DNA of 64,000 nucleotides from Oligoflexia bacterium. Its GTDB lineage: Bacteria; Bdellovibrionota; Bacteriovoracia; Bacteriovoracales; Bacteriovoracaceae. The stretch spans positions 62,001 to 126,000 of the forward strand of contig JADFZW010000009.1 of NCBI GenBank assembly GCA_015232355.1, in the 5' to 3' direction. Position numbers and translations under genes: made by a program. Below are positions 51,592 through 59,574 of this stretch, one piece after another. Positions within the stretch are counted from its first letter, which is position 1. Every line of letters begins with the position of its first letter. Below the pieces are notes generated by a model. That model had not been told where the DNA came from and made no database searches. It saw only the letters and a list, made by a program, of their open reading frames with translations.

Positions 51592-52364
51592 TTTTCGTAG
51601 GCCACCTGTTTATTTACCTGTTTGTCCACATGCTTTGAGATGTTATATGTGAATAGGTTTTGAAATAGATGATAGAAACATAAAAAGAACATATATGAAC
51701 CGAGTGTAAATGTTTTATACATACTTCCTGTTACAGAACTTTTCCCGATTCGTTTTTGATAGCGAATCGGAACTTCCACCATTGATATGCCGGCCCTTAA
51801 AGCGAGTAATGATAATTCAAATCCAAAAGCAGAGTGATTTTCTCTAAAATACGGTTTGATTTGTTCGTATGCTTCTCTAGATAAGAGACGATATGTGCAT
51901 CCACAATCTGATAAGTGTGGAGCAGAAGAAAAAAATAAAAATTCTGCAATTTTGGCCACAAGATAGTTTCCATATTTTAAAGCTATACCCATATTAGCGC
52001 CAGACAAAATCATAGTAGAACAAGTCCTTGATCCTTGAACTAATTGAACCTCTTTAGAATAAATTAAAAATTTTAAGATATCATCAGCTAAAAATGTTCC
52101 ATCTCCTTCGCACATTACAATCAAATCACTTTTTGCATGCTTCAAACCAGTCTGATAACCATAACCATAACCTTGATTGGTTTCATGAATAAGCACTGCC
52201 TTAGTTTTTTTTATCTCATCTACTGTGCCTTCTTCAGAGTTGTTGTCTACAACAACAACTTCATCAACTACTCCAGTAGCAAAAAAATCATCAACGCATT
52301 GTCGTATAGACATTTTTTCTCTATAGGTTGAGATAACAACAGAAACTGATTTTCCTTCAAACAT
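51588..52364 (-). CDS. Family 2 glycosyltransferase (DPM1/polyprenol-phosphate type)
   Basis: 258 aa. GT-A fold: VSVVISTYREKMSIRQCVDDF, VVVDNNSEEGT, ETNQGYGYGYQTGLKHAKSDLIVMCEGDGTF (quoted in part: EGDGTF is the DxD site), the SDCGCTYRLLSREAYE loop and ENHSAFGFELSLLALRAG, typical of polyprenol phosphate sugar synthases and of ArnC-like enzymes. VPIRYQKRIGKSSVTGSMYK is the family's RxxGxS segment. The C-terminal end (KHVDKQVNKQV) is repeat-encoded. First gene of the minus-strand block; AAAGGTAAG precedes the ATG. It would supply a lipid-linked sugar to the GT87-like enzyme. Confidence 0.87.
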   Translation of the reverse strand: MFEGKSVSVVISTYREKMSIRQCVDDFFATGVVDEVVVVDNNSEEGTVDEIKKTKAVLIHETNQGYGYGYQTGLKHAKSDLIVMCEGDGTFLADDILKFLIYSKEVQLVQGSRTCSTMILSGANMGIALKYGNYLVAKIAEFLFFSSAPHLSDCGCTYRLLSREAYEQIKPYFRENHSAFGFELSLLALRAGISMVEVPIRYQKRIGKSSVTGSMYKTFTLGSYMFFLCFYHLFQNLFTYNISKHVDKQVNKQVAYEK

Positions 52365-52586
52365 TCACTTACCTTTATGAGTAATGATATGAGTTTTAAT
52401 ATTAAAAACGAGATTTTTATAAATACTATTCCTAATATTAATATTAAGGCAATTTTTTTTAAAAAATTTAAGATGAAAAATAGCATATTTAAATGAATTG
52501 AAGTATTTTATAACTATCAACGCATTTATAAATAAAAATGAAAAGGTACAGACAGTACAGTTACATATATTATACAGGGGGAGGTA

Positions 52587-54692
52587 GTGAAGGATAATCA
52601 TCTTTTTGAGGCACTTTTGCCAATTATTTTTACCATACTCCTCTCATTTTGCGCTTTTCTTTCCACCTATCTTCTTACTCATCTTATAATTAAGATTTGT
52701 CATCGTTATGATTATCTTGCTTATCCTCGTGAATCGCGCTGGCATAAAAAACCAACTGCACTCTATGGTGGGGCCGGTTTTGTATTAGTTACATCGCTAC
52801 TCCTATTTGGTTTTCTTAAATTTGCACCAACATCATTTGTATCGACACCAATTTCTTCAATTATATCTTTTAATAAAGGGGCGTCACCATACGCAGGTCT
52901 TTTATTTGGTTCATTTATAATTTTTCTATTTGGTTTAATAGATGACATATATAAATTAAAACCTCACTATAAATTGCTTGGACAATTACTTTCTGTTGCT
53001 GTGGCCACTTACTTTGGTTTAATAGTTACCTACTTTGAATCATCACCCATTTTTTCTTTTTTTATAACGATGATTTGGTTTTTGGGAATTAGTAATGCTT
53101 TTAATCTTCTTGATAACATGGACGGACTTTCTTCAGGAGTTGCAATTACCGCTGCCGCTATAATTATTGTTCACTCATTTTTTCAACATAATTTTACTGT
53201 AATGTTTGTTGCAATTATTTTTGCAAGCTCTCTTGCTGGATTTTGGCCACTTAATAAAAATCCTGCAAAAGTTTTCATGGGTGATTGTGGGAGCCAGTTT
53301 ATTGGATTCTTTTTAGCAGGACTTGCTATTATTGGTACCTGGAAGGATATTTCAAATCTTTTTATAACTCTCTTTTTTCCTATTATGATTTTAGCGATAC
53401 CAATATTTGATACAACATATGTCTCTATCATGAGAAAATTTCATGGACGCAAAATTACTGATGGAGGAAAAGATCATCTCTCGCACCGTTTAGTGGCAAT
53501 AGGGCTTAGTGAAAAGCGAGCGGTAAATATATTAATAATCTTAGGATTTGGAATTGGAATTACAACTCTCTTTGTTCTCCACAATTTTGGCCAATACCTT
53601 TCTCTTGCGCTATTTCCATTTATTATTATTGCTTTTTCAGTAATTGGAATCTTTCTCTCACAAATAAATGTTTACAATGTTCCTGCAACTGTTCCTATGC
53701 CAAATTTTTTGATTTCATCATCGAAACTATTATTTAATAAATTTAGAAACCTAACAAAAGGGGAGAGTTTTTTTAATTTTGATTTTTTTGTCGTTTATAA
53801 ACGTAGATTTGCTGAGGTTACCGGCGATATTATTTTACTCTTTATGAGCCTATTTTTTGCCTACAATCTTCGTTTCGAAAATAGTTTTGATACTTACTAT
53901 ACAAATCAGTTTTTAGATATAGTAATAATTTTTATTACTGTAAAAATAGCTGTGCTGTTTTGGCAAGGATATTACCGAGGGCAATGGAAGTATGTAGGAA
54001 TTGCTGATCTTTTGAATCTATTAAAATCATCGCTAATCAGTTTTTTTATATTGATTGCTTATGTGACTTTGACCTATCATTTTGAAAATTTTTCTCGGGC
54101 AGTTTTGGTTCTTGATCTTTGTTTTACAGTAATGCTTTTGGGTGGAGTCCGTTTAGGAATTCGTGCATTCAATGAATATGTATTCCAACATCGACATGAC
54201 TTTACTCCTGTAGTCCTTTATGGCCATGATAAAGATAAATTGGATCTATTAATTAAACGATTAAAGATGAGAAATGAACGACACTATAAGCCGCTTGCGG
54301 TATTTTGTACTGAGGAAAATAGTAATAATATTAGTAGAAGCAACTTTCAAAATGAATCCTTTGCTTATAATTCGACAACATTTTCGTCGGCAACTGCATC
54401 AGCACCATCATCGTCGTCGTCGTCGTCATCATCTTCTTCTTTTTCTTTATCCTCAACATCACTGCCCTCTTTTTCTTCACTACCAAAAATATCAAATGTG
54501 TATCGCTTATCTAAAATTCATAATGAATCATTACAAGGAATTGATGTTATCAGGGATAGTACGGAGTTGTACAATATGTTGAATAAGAGCGGAGTGAAAA
54601 ATGTTATTTCACTTGAAGATGTGGAAGATTCAGGATTGTTAAAGGAATTAACTGGAAAAGGATATAAGATAATTGTGGAAAATCGGATTTAG
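52587..54692 (+). CDS. WecA-like phosphoglycosyltransferase fused to a CapD-type membrane domain
   Basis: 701 aa. Residues 1-370: PNPT family that starts glycans by transferring HexNAc-1-phosphate to undecaprenyl phosphate, with RWHKKPTALYGGAG (51-64), LIDDIYKLK (118-125), NLLDNMDG (173-180), FMGDCGS (230-236) and HLSHRL (297-302). Residues 400-575: four-helix segment FFVVYKRRFAEVTGDIILLFMSLFFAYNLRFEN..., YYRGQWKYVG and VRLGIRAFNEYVFQH, followed by a Rossmann start VVLYGHDKDK. This is the N-terminal half of CapD/WbpM-like dehydratases, without their catalytic SDR domain. A Ser-rich block of more than ten consecutive Ser (TCG/TCA repeat) lies near 620. GTG start after GGGGGAGG. It is the likely first committed enzyme of the locus. 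Confidence 0.88.
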   Translation: MKDNHLFEALLPIIFTILLSFCAFLSTYLLTHLIIKICHRYDYLAYPRESRWHKKPTALYGGAGFVLVTSLLLFGFLKFAPTSFVSTPISSIISFNKGASPYAGLLFGSFIIFLFGLIDDIYKLKPHYKLLGQLLSVAVATYFGLIVTYFESSPIFSFFITMIWFLGISNAFNLLDNMDGLSSGVAITAAAIIIVHSFFQHNFTVMFVAIIFASSLAGFWPLNKNPAKVFMGDCGSQFIGFFLAGLAIIGTWKDISNLFITLFFPIMILAIPIFDTTYVSIMRKFHGRKITDGGKDHLSHRLVAIGLSEKRAVNILIILGFGIGITTLFVLHNFGQYLSLALFPFIIIAFSVIGIFLSQINVYNVPATVPMPNFLISSSKLLFNKFRNLTKGESFFNFDFFVVYKRRFAEVTGDIILLFMSLFFAYNLRFENSFDTYYTNQFLDIVIIFITVKIAVLFWQGYYRGQWKYVGIADLLNLLKSSLISFFILIAYVTLTYHFENFSRAVLVLDLCFTVMLLGGVRLGIRAFNEYVFQHRHDFTPVVLYGHDKDKLDLLIKRLKMRNERHYKPLAVFCTEENSNNISRSNFQNESFAYNSTTFSSATASAPSSSSSSSSSSSFSLSSTSLPSFSSLPKISNVYRLSKIHNESLQGIDVIRDSTELYNMLNKSGVKNVISLEDVEDSGLLKELTGKGYKIIVENRI

Positions 54693-54800
54693 ATTTTATA
54701 ATTTTGAATTAATTTCGACACGAAATCTCTGACAAATAGTCCAATGGAGAATCCGAAAAAATACTGGCAAAATAACATGTTATTATAGTAAAGAGTGGAT

Positions 54801-57005
54801 ATGAGGATATTTTTTTTACTAAGTTATTCTATGAGCGGTCCGTCTTCAAGATACCGTTACTATAATATGTTTCCATTTTATAAACAAATGGGAATTTGTT
54901 TTTCATATTCTAATTTTTTTGGTGAATTTTACATCAAATGGCTAGTGTCTAGAAAAACGAGCAAACTATTTTTGCCATTACTGAGCGTATATTATTTTTT
55001 TTGCTTTTTAAAAAGATTACTTGTAGTTGTTTTTTGCCTTCCCTTTTATGATCTTATTGTTATCGAAAGAGATATTTTGCCTCGAGCGGATATTACACTT
55101 TATTTAAAATTGCTAAAAAAGTTTGGCAAAAAAATTATTTTTGAATTTGATGATCTTATTGAGCAAACCGTTTTACCTCAAACAAAGTATTTTAAACTAC
55201 TTGAAATATCCGATGGGATTATTGTTGGGAATAATTACTTAAAGCAGATGGCGAGTCGTTATTGTAATCCAGATAAAATAACAGTTATAAACACGACTAT
55301 TTCTTTTGATGAATATGAATCCGCTTATCAAAAAACAAAAACTATAAAAGAACAAAACAAGGTTGTGTCTATTGTTTGGATTGGTTCATCAACAACGATG
55401 GCATACTTAGAGAAAGTACTTAATTATTTTGAAAAATTAGAGACAAAGAATAAATACAAATTGGTGATAATATCTAATTCTCCACCCCATAATTTCACTG
55501 AAAATCCAACCTTAAATATTGAGTTTATAAAATGGAATGTGTCGACTTACCTATACCATCTTGCTAAATGTGATATTGGCATCATGCCTCTTTTTGATGA
55601 TGACTGGGCCCGTGCTAAATGTGGCTTTAAATTGATTCAATATTTTGGAGTAGGGATTCCTGTTGTTACATCACCTCTTGGAATAAATGTTGAGATAGTA
55701 GATCATGAAGTTAATGGTTTTTTTGCTTTTGGGGAAAAAGAGTGGAGAAGATGTTTGGAGACTTTGATTGATAGCAAAGAACTGCAACTTAAAATGGGAT
55801 TGGAGGGACAAAAAAAAGTACAACTAAAATTTGATAATAAAAAAATATATAAGACAATAATATGTTTTTACCAGGATATAATGGGTTTATGGCCAGATAA
55901 TTACTTATTGGAAGACAAATTTGCTAAAGTTTTGCCAATAAAAAAATATTTTGATGACACAGACTCTAAAAAATTAATATCAAAAACAACAAAATATATA
56001 GATCAAAATATTATTGTTTGTCCTAACTGTGAAGGAGATCTTTTATATTTAAGTTTTAAAGATAGTGACAATGATAAAAATGAAAAAAGTGAGAAAAATG
56101 AAACAGAGATAAGTACCAAAAATTGCAAATGCTCCACCTGTAGTAAAGAATTTCCTTTTATCAACTCAATTTTAAGATTTGTACCAAGTGAAAATTACGC
56201 TAATTCTTTTGGACTGCAATGGAATTATCATATTAAAACACAAATTGATAAGTACAGTGGATTAAGCATTAGTAAAGATCGATTAGTTAGTGAATCAAAA
56301 TGGGATCTGAACGAACTTAACGGAGAGTTAGTTTTGGAGTGTGGATCAGGTGCAGGAAGATTTACTGGACCTCTCTGTGAATCTCGTGCCAATGTTGTTT
56401 CATTTGATTACTCCAGCTCTGTTGAGGCCAATTACTGCAATAATTATGAGTTTGATAATTTGCTATTATTGCAAGCATCGATCTATGAGATGCCATTTAA
56501 AGAAGAGAGTTTTGATCGATTACTTTGCTTAGGAGTAATTCAGCATACTCCAGATGTTGAAAAATCTTTTAAAACACTATTTAAATATATTAAAAAGGGT
56601 GGAAAATTTTGTATCGATGTATATGCAGCTCCTTACAGTTACTTCCATCCTCGACACATAATGAGACCATTTACTAAGAGGATGAAACCTGAAAAACTAT
56701 ATCAGTTTGTAAGATGGTATGTTCCTAAGCTATTCCCCGTCTCAACATTTCTACATAAAGTTCCTATGATTGGACAATATTTGGCCAGGATAGTACCTGT
56801 AGCAAACTGGAGGTCGAATCTAAAATTAAAGGATGAAAATATGTGGCTTGAATGGGCCATACTAGATACGTTTGATTGGCTCTCGCCTACCTATGAGTAT
56901 CCTCAAACTGCAACTAAATTAAGAAAATGGTGTAAGGAATTGAACCTCTCTCATTGGGAATTATCCAGAGAAAGAGGACTATATATAATTAGAGGGATAA
57001 GATAG
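54801..57005 (+). CDS. Glycosyltransferase (GT4-like) fused to a methyltransferase
   Basis: 734 aa from ATG 54801 (GTG 54795 is an alternative). Residues 1-385: GT-B glycosyltransferase with SYSMSGPSSRYRYYN at the start, FEFDDLIEQT, IVWIGSSTTMAYLEKV, DIGIMPLFDDDWARAKCGFKLIQYFGVGIPVVTSPLG (quoted in part) and a trailing helix. Residues about 400-734: a zinc-like pair Cys407/Cys410 (IVCPNC) and CSTC, then LVLECGSGAGRFTG (510-523) as SAM loop, YSSSVEANYCNN, ESFDRLLCLGVIQHTPDVEKSF and a C-terminal extension with WRSNLKLKDENMWLEW. The pairing suggests a sugar is added and the growing product methylated by one protein, possibly capping a chain. Low-complexity KDSDNDKNEKSEKNE sits between. Confidence 0.87.
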   Translation: MRIFFLLSYSMSGPSSRYRYYNMFPFYKQMGICFSYSNFFGEFYIKWLVSRKTSKLFLPLLSVYYFFCFLKRLLVVVFCLPFYDLIVIERDILPRADITLYLKLLKKFGKKIIFEFDDLIEQTVLPQTKYFKLLEISDGIIVGNNYLKQMASRYCNPDKITVINTTISFDEYESAYQKTKTIKEQNKVVSIVWIGSSTTMAYLEKVLNYFEKLETKNKYKLVIISNSPPHNFTENPTLNIEFIKWNVSTYLYHLAKCDIGIMPLFDDDWARAKCGFKLIQYFGVGIPVVTSPLGINVEIVDHEVNGFFAFGEKEWRRCLETLIDSKELQLKMGLEGQKKVQLKFDNKKIYKTIICFYQDIMGLWPDNYLLEDKFAKVLPIKKYFDDTDSKKLISKTTKYIDQNIIVCPNCEGDLLYLSFKDSDNDKNEKSEKNETEISTKNCKCSTCSKEFPFINSILRFVPSENYANSFGLQWNYHIKTQIDKYSGLSISKDRLVSESKWDLNELNGELVLECGSGAGRFTGPLCESRANVVSFDYSSSVEANYCNNYEFDNLLLLQASIYEMPFKEESFDRLLCLGVIQHTPDVEKSFKTLFKYIKKGGKFCIDVYAAPYSYFHPRHIMRPFTKRMKPEKLYQFVRWYVPKLFPVSTFLHKVPMIGQYLARIVPVANWRSNLKLKDENMWLEWAILDTFDWLSPTYEYPQTATKLRKWCKELNLSHWELSRERGLYIIRGIR

Positions 57006-57016
57006 ATAATAATAGA

Positions 57017-58243
57017 ATGAAAGAAATTAATGTTCTCTACATAACTTATAATGGATTACTATCTCATCTGGGGCAATCTCAAATACTTCCATACATAAGA
57101 GAATTAAAAAATAAAGGTAATGTTTTTTTTGTTATTTCTTTTGAAAAAGAGGATCATAAACCAAAGAGTGGATTTGATTATATAAGATATTGGAAATTTC
57201 TTCGATACACATATCGTTTTGGAGTTGTTAGTAAAATTTATGATATTTTTTGTGGTCTTTTTTGGGGATTTTTTCTTTGTATAAAAAATGAAATAAAAAT
57301 TATTCATTGTAGAAGTTATCTACCTACACTAATCGGACTTATCATAAAAATGTTACTATTTCATAAATCTATCAAAGTTGTATTTGATATGAGAGGATTT
57401 CTTCCCGATGAGTATGCAGATATTGGTCATTGGGATAAGAAGAAACCAATTTACAAGATAGTTAAATTTTTTGAGAAGAGATTACTATTTTACTCGGATC
57501 ATATTGTTATACTTACACATGCAGGGAAAAATTATTTAGAAAAAAAATATAATTTGAAAAAAATTACTACTATCCCTTGTTGTGTAGATGAACTTAGATT
57601 TAAGAGGACTGCTCACTCTGTTGATGTCAGCAAAAAAGATCTAAGGAAAATTTTATTTAAAAAATTTGAGAACAATCTTATAGAAAAAAAGATATTTATT
57701 TATATTGGTTCTGTTGGGACTTGGTATCCTCTTGATAAAATGATTGAATTTTTTAAAGTTATTAAAACAAATGAAGAGAAAAATTCTTTTTTCCTTTTAT
57801 TGGTAAATGATTTGGAAGAAAAGGTTACTACGTTAATGTCAGAATATGGCGTATCACCTCAAGATTTTGCAGTTATGCGAGTAAGTGGTCACGAAGTCAT
57901 GAGCTATATTCAAGCAGTTGATTATGGCATTGCTTTTATCAAAAATATATTTTCAAAGATAGCATCTAGTCCGATCAAAAATGGTGAATTTATTTTTGCT
58001 AAAATTCCTATTGTATGCAACGATATCGGAGATAATACGTTTCTCATTTCTAAAGATATCGGATATGTCATTAAAAATTTTGACGAATTAGAATACATTA
58101 ATGGGTTTAATCATATTAGAAGGATTGATCCGAACTCATACGAATATACAAAATCAAGAGAATTCGTCTTGCAAAAACATTTGGGTTTAAGTGAAGGGGT
58201 GAAGAGGTATCATCATATTTATGAGAAGGTAATTGCTTGCTGA
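57017..58243 (+). CDS. Family 4 glycosyltransferase
   Basis: 408 aa. VLYITYNGLLSHLGQSQILPYIREL is the GT4 start; VFDMRGFLPDEYADIGHWDK and FYSDHIVILTHAG follow; donor domain has FIYIGSVGTWYPLDKMIEFF, KNIFSKIASSPIKNGEFIFAKIPIVCND, where the usual E-x7-E is replaced by a diverged SPIKNGEFI segment. GT4 enzymes with an LGQSQI start are common in O-antigen and capsule loci. It follows the fusion gene by 11 bases. Its last 25 bases overlap the small minus-strand ORF at 58219-58335, close to the IS200 element; its C terminus looks natural (YHHIYEKVIAC). Confidence 0.85.
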   Translation: MKEINVLYITYNGLLSHLGQSQILPYIRELKNKGNVFFVISFEKEDHKPKSGFDYIRYWKFLRYTYRFGVVSKIYDIFCGLFWGFFLCIKNEIKIIHCRSYLPTLIGLIIKMLLFHKSIKVVFDMRGFLPDEYADIGHWDKKKPIYKIVKFFEKRLLFYSDHIVILTHAGKNYLEKKYNLKKITTIPCCVDELRFKRTAHSVDVSKKDLRKILFKKFENNLIEKKIFIYIGSVGTWYPLDKMIEFFKVIKTNEEKNSFFLLLVNDLEEKVTTLMSEYGVSPQDFAVMRVSGHEVMSYIQAVDYGIAFIKNIFSKIASSPIKNGEFIFAKIPIVCNDIGDNTFLISKDIGYVIKNFDELEYINGFNHIRRIDPNSYEYTKSREFVLQKHLGLSEGVKRYHHIYEKVIAC

Positions 58244-58335
58244 AAACCTTCTTGGGGGTACTTTGTTTGTTTTTTAGAGGTTCCAATTTTAAAACAATGG
58301 GACACTTCATTTGAAATCATTTCTAACTCTGTCAT
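58219..58335 (-). pseudogene. Short ORF, possible N-terminal remnant of a transposase
   Basis: 38 residues, starting MTELEMISNEVSHCFKIG and continuing TSKKQTKYPQEGFQQAITFS. A strong AGGAGG lies 9 bases upstream of the ATG (58345-58350). SKKQTKY-PQE-FQQAI recalls the first helix of IS3/IS66-type transposase helix-turn-helix proteins (SKKRxKYSPEFKxxAI), after which this frame stops. I infer a truncated transposase gene or a decayed mobile-element passenger, on the same strand as and downstream of the IS200 transposase. Confidence 0.4.
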
Positions 58336-58381
58336 AAAAATATACCTCCTGTTAAATGTTAAATAAAAACATCATGACAGA
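58328..58381. repeat. 8-bp inverted repeat flanking the start of the short ORF
   Basis: TCTGTCAT (58328-58335) and ATGACAGA (58374-58381), 38 bases apart. The left arm covers the ATG of the short ORF on the minus strand and the right arm lies 6 bases beyond the tnpA stop codon. It could mask the start codon when transcription comes in from the transposase, or reflect an element end. Confidence 0.5.
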
Positions 58382-58386
58382 ATTAA

Positions 58387-58806
58387 TTATTTACTACGCA
58401 CACTTATCGCAAAGAGGGCTTCCTGCTCTCGAACATATTTCTTTATAGCCTCAAGTTCGAAACCAACTGTCGATACTGAATAACCACGGGCCCAAAAGTG
58501 CTCTTCTGCAAAGTTTTTCTCTTTGCCACAAATTCTTGCAATATTAATTGCACTCTTTCCTTTCAAAAAGCCAACAACTGAGGCAACTGAATATTTCGGA
58601 GGAATAGCTAAAATCATGTGAACATGATTGTCGCATAAATTTCCTCCAATAATTTTACATTCTCTCTGCTTAGCAAGATCATGAAAAATTTCTCTTAATT
58701 GTTTTTTTATATTTCCAAAGATGACTTTTCTACGTCTCTTTGGGATAAAGACTATGTGATACTTGCAATCCCATCTTGAATGGGACAAACTTTGATAACC
58801 GGACAT
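58387..58806 (-). mobile_element. tnpA: IS200-type transposase TnpA (Y1 family)
   Basis: 139-residue single-stranded DNA transposase of the IS200/IS605 family. Begins SGYQSLSHSRWDCKYHIVFIPKRRR, the usual start; HUH motif is HVH at 61-63; the catalytic Tyr is Tyr124 in IKKYVREQE; HFWARGYSVSTVG is conserved. No accessory TnpB is encoded, so it is an IS200-like stand-alone copy. Intact and probably active. CCTTACG (58814-58820) and CGTAAGG (58841-58847) form an inverted repeat just upstream, and a subterminal hairpin lies at 58887-58903. Right-end limits were not resolved. Confidence 0.93.
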
Positions 58807-58886
58807 AAGTACGCCTTACGATTGTTTCTCACCAAACCACCGTAAGGATACTTTACTCCGGTATCGCTAAAAGCGTAATCTAGTCT

Positions 58887-58903
58887 CACTAGTAAAACTA
58901 GTG
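58887..58903. mobile_element. Subterminal hairpin of the IS200 left end
   Basis: CACTAGT-AAA-ACTAGTG, a perfect 7-bp stem with 3-nt loop 81 bases upstream of the transposase start. IS200/IS605 elements carry such hairpins near each end as TnpA binding sites; this one fits the left end on the minus strand. Confidence 0.6.
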
Positions 58904-58971
58904 GATTCCCCATGAAGACTTATTGATGAAAACTAGAGAATATTTTGCAAAATAAACAACGAGAACACCAT

Positions 58972-59574
58972 ATGACTTCAATTAATAATAACTTAATCTT
59001 TTCTGCAAAGACCATTAATCAAGAACAACTCCTACAAACTGCCAAATTAATTTATTCAGCTCTTCCGGATTTTTATAATCTGTTCTTCGCTTCCTTCTCA
59101 ATTGAAGAGGTATATGAAGTTATCACCAATCAAATAAACTCAAAAGATGCAGAATTAGAAGAGACTCATATATATAAAGATGCAAATGATGATATCGTTG
59201 TAGGAGCATATTCTTTTTATCAAACATCAGAGTCTACTTCCAGGCAATTTATGGGAATGAAAAAATTTTATCGAAAAATTAATCTCGAAAAAATAGATGA
59301 GGTCGAACAAAATTTAGCAAAATTTTCAAAGAATATTCCTAAAATTACGGACGACGGAAGCTACTTGGCCAGATTTGCAGTCGATCATAATTTTCAAGGA
59401 AAAGGAATTGCAAATGCCTTAATGGAAGATTTTATTAAACAAAGCAATGCACATGCAAAATGTTACTTGCATGTAAAAAAAGATAATCTTCGGGCCATCA
59501 ACTTTTACAAAAAAACAGGATGGGGTGTCTCTCACGACAGCTTAGATTACATTATTATGTGCAGAAATCGATGA
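58972..59574 (+). CDS. GNAT-family N-acetyltransferase
   Basis: 200 aa from the ATG at 58972; an upstream in-frame TTG at 58945 is less likely. The acetyl-CoA loop is visible as ARFAVDHNFQGKGIANALMEDFI (quoted in part: QGKGIA is the R/QxxGxG/A motif), followed by CYLHVKKDNLRAINFYKKTGW, the standard GNAT end. The N-terminal half is longer than usual and shows SIEEVYEVITNQI, which may bind the acceptor. Substrate unknown. Its last 33 bases overlap the 3' end of the convergent adenylation-enzyme gene. It lies directly outside the IS200 end. Confidence 0.83.
   Translation: MTSINNNLIFSAKTINQEQLLQTAKLIYSALPDFYNLFFASFSIEEVYEVITNQINSKDAELEETHIYKDANDDIVVGAYSFYQTSESTSRQFMGMKKFYRKINLEKIDEVEQNLAKFSKNIPKITDDGSYLARFAVDHNFQGKGIANALMEDFIKQSNAHAKCYLHVKKDNLRAINFYKKTGWGVSHDSLDYIIMCRNR

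Noticed and set aside
52268-52601. Two short minus-strand frames in the divergent region at 52.4 kb
   Set aside because: AT-driven hydrophobic and Lys/Asn-rich frames without ribosome binding sites; one overlaps the start of the WecA-like gene and the other the glycosyltransferase.
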